Origin: Anaerolinea sp.
Lineage (GTDB): Bacteria > Chloroflexota > Anaerolineae > Anaerolineales > Villigracilaceae
Length of the DNA: 10,065 bases
Direction of reading: 5' to 3'
Assembly (NCBI GenBank): GCA_020720965.1
Contig: DYNS01000079.1
Span: 1-10,065 of the forward strand
The notes under the pieces were generated by a model that saw only the letters and a list, made by a program, of their open reading frames with translations, did not search any database and was not told the DNA's origin. A program made the position numbers and the translations under genes. Shown in pieces: positions 6,228-10,065 of the stretch. Numbering within the stretch: the stretch's first letter is position 1; each line of letters begins with the position of its first letter.

Positions 6228-7159
6228 TAGTAGTTTTGGGTTAAATCCATGTCGGCGTAGAGGTGGCTTACTTCTTCGGCGTAGCCGTTGAAGAGCAGGG
6301 TGTCGCGGCGGGAGAATTCGCCAATGCGGCGCTCGGTTGCCTGGCTCCAGCGCGGGTGGTCTACGGCGGGGTTTACGTTGGCGTAGAAGCCGTATTCGTG
6401 CGGGGCAATTTCGTTCCAGAGGGTTTGGGGCTGCTGGTCGGTGAGTTCAATTTTGACGATGGCTTTGATGGATTTGAAGCCGTACTTCCAGGGAACAACC
6501 AGGCGGATGCCGCCGCCGCTTTGGGCGGGGAGTTCGCCGCCGTATAGCCCGGTGGCGAGGAGGGTGAGGTCGTGCATGGCTTCGTCCAGGCGCAGACCTT
6601 CCTGGTAGGGCCAGGGATACCAGGGTTCTTTTTGCCCAGGCATATTTTGGGGCTGGTAAATGCTTTGGAAGCGGACGTATTTTGCCGCCGAGGTGGGTTC
6701 CACTGCCCGCAGCAGGCTGGCGAGGGGAAATCCTTGCCAGGGGATGACCATGCTCCAGGCTTCCACGCAGCGCAGGCGGTAGATGCGCTCTTGGGGTGGG
6801 TGGGCTTTTATCAGGTCTTCCAGCCCAAAGGTTCCGGGGTTGCGTACCATGCCGGTTACTTCCACTTGCCAGGGGTCGGTGGGGAAGTTTTGAGAGAGGC
6901 GGGCTACGCCTTCTTTGTCGGTGGTGAATTCGTAGTAGTTGTTGTAGTTGGTGATGTCTTCGTAGGTGTTGGCGGGGTCGCCGCGTTCATCGGTTTTGCC
7001 GGATTGGGGATTGCTGGGCGCCGGGGTGGGGGCGGGTGGAGTGGCGCAGGCAGCCAGGATGGCGCCTCCGGCTGCCAGCCCGGCTGCTTTCATAAAGTCG
7101 CGCCTCGTGAGGTAGGCGTGTTTGGGGGTGATTTCGGATGAGGGGATTTTTGCGCTCAT
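6227..7159 (-). CDS. msrP: MsrP, molybdopterin-dependent protein-methionine-sulfoxide reductase
   Basis: 310 residues. MsrP repairs oxidised methionine in exported proteins using a molybdopterin cofactor. The N-terminus has a twin-arginine signal, LTRRDFMKAAG (17-27), then a hydrophobic stretch ending in LAAC (C38), which reads as a lipobox, followed by a Pro/Ala/Thr linker; the protein is probably folded, exported by Tat and lipid-anchored. YRLRCVEAWSMVIPWQGFPL places the molybdenum-ligand cysteine at C131 in the conserved RCVEAWSMV..W.G motif. GGGIRLVVPWKYGFKSIK and the NEIAPHEYGFYANVNP region are also family hallmarks. The start has AGGAG 9 nt upstream. The leader (7160-7242) is AT-rich and lies after the peroxiredoxin terminator, so it should hold the operon promoter, but I see no clean -35/-10 pair or PerR-like box there. 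Confidence 0.95.
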   Translation of the reverse strand: MSAKIPSSEITPKHAYLTRRDFMKAAGLAAGGAILAACATPPAPTPAPSNPQSGKTDERGDPANTYEDITNYNNYYEFTTDKEGVARLSQNFPTDPWQVEVTGMVRNPGTFGLEDLIKAHPPQERIYRLRCVEAWSMVIPWQGFPLASLLRAVEPTSAAKYVRFQSIYQPQNMPGQKEPWYPWPYQEGLRLDEAMHDLTLLATGLYGGELPAQSGGGIRLVVPWKYGFKSIKAIVKIELTDQQPQTLWNEIAPHEYGFYANVNPAVDHPRWSQATERRIGEFSRRDTLLFNGYAEEVSHLYADMDLTQNY

Positions 7160-7235
7160 GGGGTTTTTCTCCTGAATGGGTAAAGGATACCAAATTTGTC
7201 TAAAATATAGATAAGAACGGGACTTTTGGACAGAG

Positions 7236-7272
7236 GAAAATCAAAACAGCCTCCCCACCGGGAGGCTGTTTT
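7236..7272 (-). terminator. Intrinsic terminator after the peroxiredoxin gene
   Basis: A 13-bp perfect stem, AAAACAGCCTCCC (7272-7260 on the minus strand) with GGGAGGCTGTTTT (7255-7243), closes a 4-nt loop and is followed by GATTTT. It starts 13 nt after the peroxiredoxin stop, separating the perR operon from the msrPQ operon. Confidence 0.88.
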
Positions 7273-7285
7273 GCGTTGTTGATGA

Positions 7286-7993
7286 TTATTTCTGCAAAAC
7301 GGCTTTCATTACTTCGTCTTCGGCGATGGGTTTGGTGCAGAAGAACCAGTCGTAGCACTTCATGGGTTCTTTGCCGTCCATGCGGTCTTTGGCTACGCCG
7401 CAAGAGCCAGCCGGGGGGACGATGACATCGTCACCGGGGCGCCAGTCGGCGGGGGTGGCAATGCCGAAGGCATCTGCGGTTTGCATGGCGATGAGGGCGC
7501 GGTAGAGTTCATCAAAGTTGCGGCCCAGGCTGAGGGGGTAGTAGATGATGGCGCGGATGGTTCCTTTGGGGTCTACAAAGAAGACGGCGCGGACGGCTTT
7601 GGTGCTGCTTTCGCCGGGTTGAATCATGCCGTATTTTTTGGAAACTTCCATGGTGATGTCTTCGATGATGGGGAATTTGACTTCTACGTTCTTCATGCCC
7701 TTGTATTCGATTTTCTCTTTGATGGTGCGGAGCCAGGCGATGTGGCTATACAGACCGTCTACTGAGAGACCGATGAGTTTGCAGTTTGCCTGGGCGAATT
7801 TCTCTTCCATGCTGGCAAAGGTCATAAATTCCGAGGTGCAAACGGGGGTGAAGTCGGCGGGGTGGCTGAAGAGAATGCTCCAACTGCCGGTGTAATCTTC
7901 CGGGAAGTGGATGGTTCCCTGGGTGGTGACGGCGGTGAAGGAGGGGGCTTTGTCGCCGATGCGGGGCATGGGGGTTATTTCGGGGGTTTCCAT
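7286..7993 (-). CDS. Prx6-type peroxiredoxin (alkyl hydroperoxide/hydrogen peroxide reductase)
   Basis: 235 residues, close to the 215-250 usual for Prx6/archaeal thioredoxin-peroxidase-like enzymes. It reduces hydrogen peroxide and organic peroxides in the cytosol. The peroxidatic cysteine is C52 in HPADFTPVCTSEF, with the family Pro/Thr (P46..T49) preceding it; the partner arginine lies in VRAVFFVDP. The long C-terminal dimerisation arm is present (YRALIAMQTAD, WRPGDDVIV). Three more cysteines, C198, C213 and C219, sit in the tail (GSCGVAK, KCYDWFFCTK); the C213/C219 pair has the spacing of the resolving cysteines of the Aeropyrum-type enzyme, so recycling by disulfide exchange is likely rather than a pure 1-Cys cycle. 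The start has CAGGAG 10 nt upstream. It follows the MbfA-like gene by 52 nt and is the last gene of the perR operon. Confidence 0.94.
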   Translation of the reverse strand: METPEITPMPRIGDKAPSFTAVTTQGTIHFPEDYTGSWSILFSHPADFTPVCTSEFMTFASMEEKFAQANCKLIGLSVDGLYSHIAWLRTIKEKIEYKGMKNVEVKFPIIEDITMEVSKKYGMIQPGESSTKAVRAVFFVDPKGTIRAIIYYPLSLGRNFDELYRALIAMQTADAFGIATPADWRPGDDVIVPPAGSCGVAKDRMDGKEPMKCYDWFFCTKPIAEDEVMKAVLQK

Positions 7994-8032
7994 TGGTTTT
8001 GTTCTCCTGTAGGTCTAAAAATGAGGGTAGGA

Positions 8033-8048
8033 TAACCGGGCGCGGTTA
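8033..8048 (-). other. Short hairpin at the end of the MbfA-like gene
   Basis: TAACCG and CGGTTA pair around a 4-nt loop; the TAA stop of the MbfA-like gene is part of the first arm. There is no T run directly after it, so it is not a convincing terminator; it could mark a processing or mRNA-stability site between the exporter and peroxiredoxin genes, or be chance. Confidence 0.3.
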
Positions 8049-8918
8049 GATTTCTACGCCCAGCCATTGACGGATGAAGTAGCCGATGACGAAGCTGAAG
8101 GCGGCTACGCTCAGGCTTAAGCCTGCCATTTCGGTAAAGCGGCGTCTAAAGTCTTCTCCTTTGGCTACGGCGATGTAGAAGTTGAAGATGGCGATGATGA
8201 GGACGGCGGTGCTGAGGGCGATTGCCAGGCTGAGGTAAGCGTTTTGCAAAAGCAGGTAGGGCAGGATGAGCAGGGTGACGGTGAGAACGTAGGCGATGCC
8301 GGTGTAGATGGCGGCGCGGATGGGGTTTTTGTCGGTTTGTTCGGAACTGGTGGAGAGGTATTCCGAGGCAGCCATGGAGAGGGAGGCGGCGATGCCCGTT
8401 ACCAGCCCGGAGAGGGCGATGAGTTTTACATCTCCCAGCGCCAGGGTAAGCCCCGCCAGCGCGCCGGTGAGTTCCACCAGGGCATCATTTAGCCCCAGCA
8501 CAACCGAACCGGCGTAGCGCAGGCGTTCTTCGTCCAGCATTTCCAGCAGTTTGGCTTCGTGTTCTTCTTCGTCCTGGTGAACCTGGGAGGCTTCGGGGAT
8601 GTCTTTGGCAATTTCGGCGTAGTTGACTTGTGCGCCTTCTTCGCCTTGTTCCATCAGTTTTACGCCAAAGGTGAAGCCCAACACGCGGGCGATGAGGACG
8701 TAAAACCAGACCGTGAGCCATTTGGGCGAGGCTTCTGCGCCGGTGTATTTCTTCCAGCCGTTGTAGTGGCGCAGTTCATCGGCGGCGATTTGCTCCAGCA
8801 CGCGGCGGTTTTCTGCCTGGGGGAGGGAGGCGGCGATGCGGGTGTAGATGTGATGTTCGGTGATTTCGTTTTTTTGGGCAGCCAGTAAACGCTGGCGAAG
8901 TGCGGGGGAGAGTTCCAT
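8046..8918 (-). CDS. Ferritin-like/VIT1 fusion protein, MbfA-type iron (manganese) exporter
   Basis: 290 residues in two parts. Residues 1-130 form a rubrerythrin/ferritin-like (Er) domain with candidate diiron ligands E18, E21, E48, H51 (ADELRHY), E91/E94 and E118-H120 (QDEEEHE). Residues 135-290 form a VIT1/CCC1 membrane transporter with SVVLGLNDALVELTGALAGL as the hallmark first helix, GLVTGIAASLSMAASEYLS as the second, and three further hydrophobic helices. MbfA proteins of this architecture in alpha-proteobacteria export iron and protect against hydrogen peroxide; the cytosolic ferritin-like part is thought to sense or feed iron. Manganese is an alternative substrate. The start lies 9 nt after the perR stop with an AAGGA site in the gap, so it is the second gene of the perR operon. 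Co-transcription with a PerR-like sensor and a peroxidase supports limiting iron-driven radical chemistry. Confidence 0.88.
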   Translation of the reverse strand: MELSPALRQRLLAAQKNEITEHHIYTRIAASLPQAENRRVLEQIAADELRHYNGWKKYTGAEASPKWLTVWFYVLIARVLGFTFGVKLMEQGEEGAQVNYAEIAKDIPEASQVHQDEEEHEAKLLEMLDEERLRYAGSVVLGLNDALVELTGALAGLTLALGDVKLIALSGLVTGIAASLSMAASEYLSTSSEQTDKNPIRAAIYTGIAYVLTVTLLILPYLLLQNAYLSLAIALSTAVLIIAIFNFYIAVAKGEDFRRRFTEMAGLSLSVAAFSFVIGYFIRQWLGVEI

Positions 8919-8927
8919 TTTTTCCTT

Positions 8928-9374
8928 TTAGCGGTTGGGGGTGGTTTCTTTTGCCTGACAGGTGGGGCAAAGCCCGTAGTAGAGAACCCTTGCCCCCAAA
9001 ACCTTAAAGCCGCTGTTTTGGCTTACTTCCTGATGAATTTCTTGCACGAGTGTGGAGGGAATATCTACGATGGTGTTGCAGGCGAGGCAGGCAAGGTTGA
9101 CGTGCGGGGATGTGTCGGCGTCGTAGTGGGTTTGCGAATCGCCTGCGCCACCCAGGGCGTTGATGATGCCGAGGTTGACCAGAGTCTCCAGGGTGTTGTA
9201 GACCGTTGCCAAAGAAAGGGAGGCAAAACGGGGTTTGAGAATCTCGTAAATTTCGGCAGCGGTGGGGTGACTGTCGGTTTCGGTCAGCAGGGCGTAAATG
9301 GCTTCGCGCTGTGGGGTGAGGCGCAGCCCGGCTTGTTGAAGGTTTTGCAGGGGGGAGGGGGTGGAATTGACCAT
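8928..9374 (-). CDS. PerR-like peroxide-sensing repressor (Fur family)
   Basis: 148 residues, normal length. Winged helix RLTPQREAIYALL and LSLATVYNTLETLVNLGI lies at about 18-71. The structural zinc cysteines C96, C99, C136 and C139 are all present. Residues align without gaps to Bacillus subtilis PerR over the metal site: H36 (B. subtilis H37), D85, H91 and D104 are kept, but position 93 is Asn (HVN) instead of His. In PerR the regulatory Fe(II) makes H37 or H91 open to oxidation by peroxide, releasing DNA; Asn at 93 may alter metal choice. The call PerR rather than Fur or Zur rests on these residues, on the PerR-like boxes overlapping its own promoter, and on the following genes (iron exporter, peroxiredoxin). 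The ATG lies right at the end of the palindrome with no ribosome site upstream and no later start nearby, so initiation is probably from a short, SD-less leader. Confidence 0.88.
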   Translation of the reverse strand: MVNSTPSPLQNLQQAGLRLTPQREAIYALLTETDSHPTAAEIYEILKPRFASLSLATVYNTLETLVNLGIINALGGAGDSQTHYDADTSPHVNLACLACNTIVDIPSTLVQEIHQEVSQNSGFKVLGARVLYYGLCPTCQAKETTPNR

Positions 9375-9410
9375 ATTTATAATAATTCTAAATTTAGAAT
9401 TATTATAAAT
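9375..9410. promoter_or_regulatory. Perfect 36-bp palindrome containing two PerR-like boxes
   Basis: The 36 bases are exactly their own reverse complement, centred between 9392 and 9393. Each half holds one near-match to the PerR box TTATAATnATTATAA: TTATAATAATTCTAA at 9377-9391 and its mirror TTAGAATTATTATAA at 9394-9408, one mismatch each. The site covers the -10 element and probable transcription start of perR and ends at the base before its ATG, so a bound repressor would block transcription of perR and the genes after it. Confidence 0.85.
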
Positions 9411-9429
9411 AAAATGACGGAATTGTCAA
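9402..9429 (-). promoter_or_regulatory. Near-consensus promoter of perR-mbfA-prx operon
   Basis: Minus strand: -35 TTGACA (9429-9424), 16-nt spacer, -10 TATAAT (9407-9402). Both hexamers are perfect sigma-70 consensus. The start of transcription would fall near 9395, inside the palindrome, leaving a leader of about 20 nt with no ribosome binding site. Confidence 0.85.
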
Positions 9430-9435
9430 GGTTTT

Positions 9436-10023
9436 TTAGGGCAGGTTCAGGTAGCGATGTGCCTGCTGGCACAGGCTCGCGCCCCCGGCGTAGAGCCATT
9501 CCTGCAAGCGGGCAGATTGACTCGCGCCCAGGCTGGCATCGGCATAAATGCCGGTTGCCCAGTAAACGTAGCGGCGGGTTTCTTCCGCCCAAGAAGATTC
9601 GGGCAGGACGGTAACGCCAATTCCCCCGTTGTAACCGGCAAACGCCAGGCGGGTATCTCCTCCGGTTTGGTTAAGCGCTTCTCGAAGGTATCCCAAACCG
9701 CGCAGGGCGTTGGTGTTGGGGTGGTTGGGGACTTCATCCGGTTGGAAGTGGAAGGGCATTACCTGAAAAAGCCCGGCAGCCCCGGCGCTGGAGCGGATGG
9801 TGGGATGCCCGCAGGATTCGATTTGCATGATGGTGGCGGCGAGGTTGGGGTCTACGCCCTGTTCCGCCGACCATAGGGTGAGGCTTCCTGCCCAAAATTG
9901 CACTTCCGGGGTGAAGAGCGGGGCAATGTTGCCCGCCGAGGGGGTGGGCAAGCCCGGTTCTAACTGGAAACTGAAGGCGGCAAGCACTATGCCGAACAAA
10001 ATGGCGACAAAGGGGGGTAACAA
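9436..10023 (-). CDS. Membrane-anchored lytic transglycosylase (SLT family), start uncertain
   Basis: 195 residues from the TTG at 10023. An N-terminal hydrophobic helix (PPFVAILFGIVLAAF, about 4-18) is a signal peptide or anchor. The SLT/goose-lysozyme-like domain follows: VDPNLAATIMQIES with catalytic E69, the motif GLFQVMP at 84-90, and AFAGYNGG (127-134). Such enzymes cut the glycan strands of peptidoglycan outside the membrane. The domain is compact and the tail (to YLNLP) short. The start is doubtful: TTG at 10023 lacks a ribosome site and sits at the end of the T tract of a terminator, and the frame remains open to the window edge. A later in-frame TTG or GTG would cut into the anchor helix. 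The gene lies 62 nt before the perR start, whose promoter begins immediately after this gene's stop. Confidence 0.85.
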   Translation of the reverse strand: MLPPFVAILFGIVLAAFSFQLEPGLPTPSAGNIAPLFTPEVQFWAGSLTLWSAEQGVDPNLAATIMQIESCGHPTIRSSAGAAGLFQVMPFHFQPDEVPNHPNTNALRGLGYLREALNQTGGDTRLAFAGYNGGIGVTVLPESSWAEETRRYVYWATGIYADASLGASQSARLQEWLYAGGASLCQQAHRYLNLP

Positions 10024-10063
10024 AAAGCCAGAGAGACAGCCGGGGGAGGGGGCTGTCTCTCTG
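10022..10063 (-). terminator. Intrinsic terminator of an off-window minus-strand gene
   Basis: CAGAGAGACAGCC (10063-10051 read on the minus strand) pairs with GGCTGTCTCTCTG (10041-10029) around a C-rich 9-nt loop, followed by GC and TTTTT (10026-10022). A 13-bp perfect stem plus T tract is a good terminator. It sits directly before, and touches, the TTG start of the transglycosylase gene. Confidence 0.8.
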
Positions 10064-10065
10064 CT

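Noticed and set aside
7160..7242. PerR-like box or clear promoter in front of msrP
   Set aside because: The stretch is AT-rich with a weak imperfect repeat (7199-7211), but nothing matches TTATAATnATTATAA or a paired -35/-10 well enough to report.
9378..9383. TATAAT on the plus strand inside the PerR palindrome, suggesting a divergent promoter
   Set aside because: It arises from palindrome symmetry; no plus-strand gene follows, and genes on both sides are minus strand.
1..10065. CRISPR array, insertion sequence or transposase, rRNA
   Set aside because: No evenly spaced direct repeats, no transposase motifs with terminal inverted repeats, and no rRNA-like stretches were seen.

Overview
The window looks like a bacterial chromosome segment from a fairly GC-rich, probably Chloroflexota (Anaerolineae-like) organism. 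That placement is inferred from the flavour of the proteins: a short DprA-like protein, a bacterial deoxynucleoside kinase, a 1-Cys/Prx6-type peroxiredoxin and a Tat/lipoprotein MsrP. It was not tested by any search. The window has two parts with different character, meeting near a tRNA-Glu gene.

Left part (1 to about 4080), a small defence-type island. Three plus-strand genes are tightly spaced: the 3' end of an Eco57I/type IIG-like adenine methylase (restriction-modification), a full-length GmrSD-type DUF262/DUF1524 nuclease with an extra C-terminal domain, and a stand-alone DprA/Smf-like Rossmann protein. They end at a strong hairpin terminator. A convergent minus-strand gene for a very small excisionase/MerR-type HTH protein follows, with its own terminator and a perfect 14-bp palindrome in its leader or N-terminal coding region. 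The methylase is AT-rich over most of its length and turns GC-rich in its last ~45 codons, suggesting a mosaic gene.

Middle: tRNA-Glu(TTC), minus strand, with a good promoter upstream and a terminator-like structure just after its 3' end. That structure overlaps one possible start of the HTH gene.

Right part (4228 to the end), all minus strand, a redox and peroxide-stress block. Transcription runs from the right edge leftwards. A lytic transglycosylase comes first, behind a terminator of an off-window gene. Next is perR-like (Fur family) under a near-consensus promoter whose -10 region lies in a perfect 36-bp palindrome made of two PerR-like boxes. Then come a ferritin-like/VIT1 fusion (MbfA-type iron exporter), a Prx6-type peroxiredoxin and a terminator. 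A second operon holds msrP and msrQ (repair of methionine sulfoxide outside the membrane), a DsbA-like thiol oxidoreductase and a deoxynucleoside kinase; msrP-msrQ and dsbA-kinase overlap by 1 and 4 nt respectively. The block couples peroxide sensing, iron export, peroxide removal and repair or folding of oxidised exported proteins.
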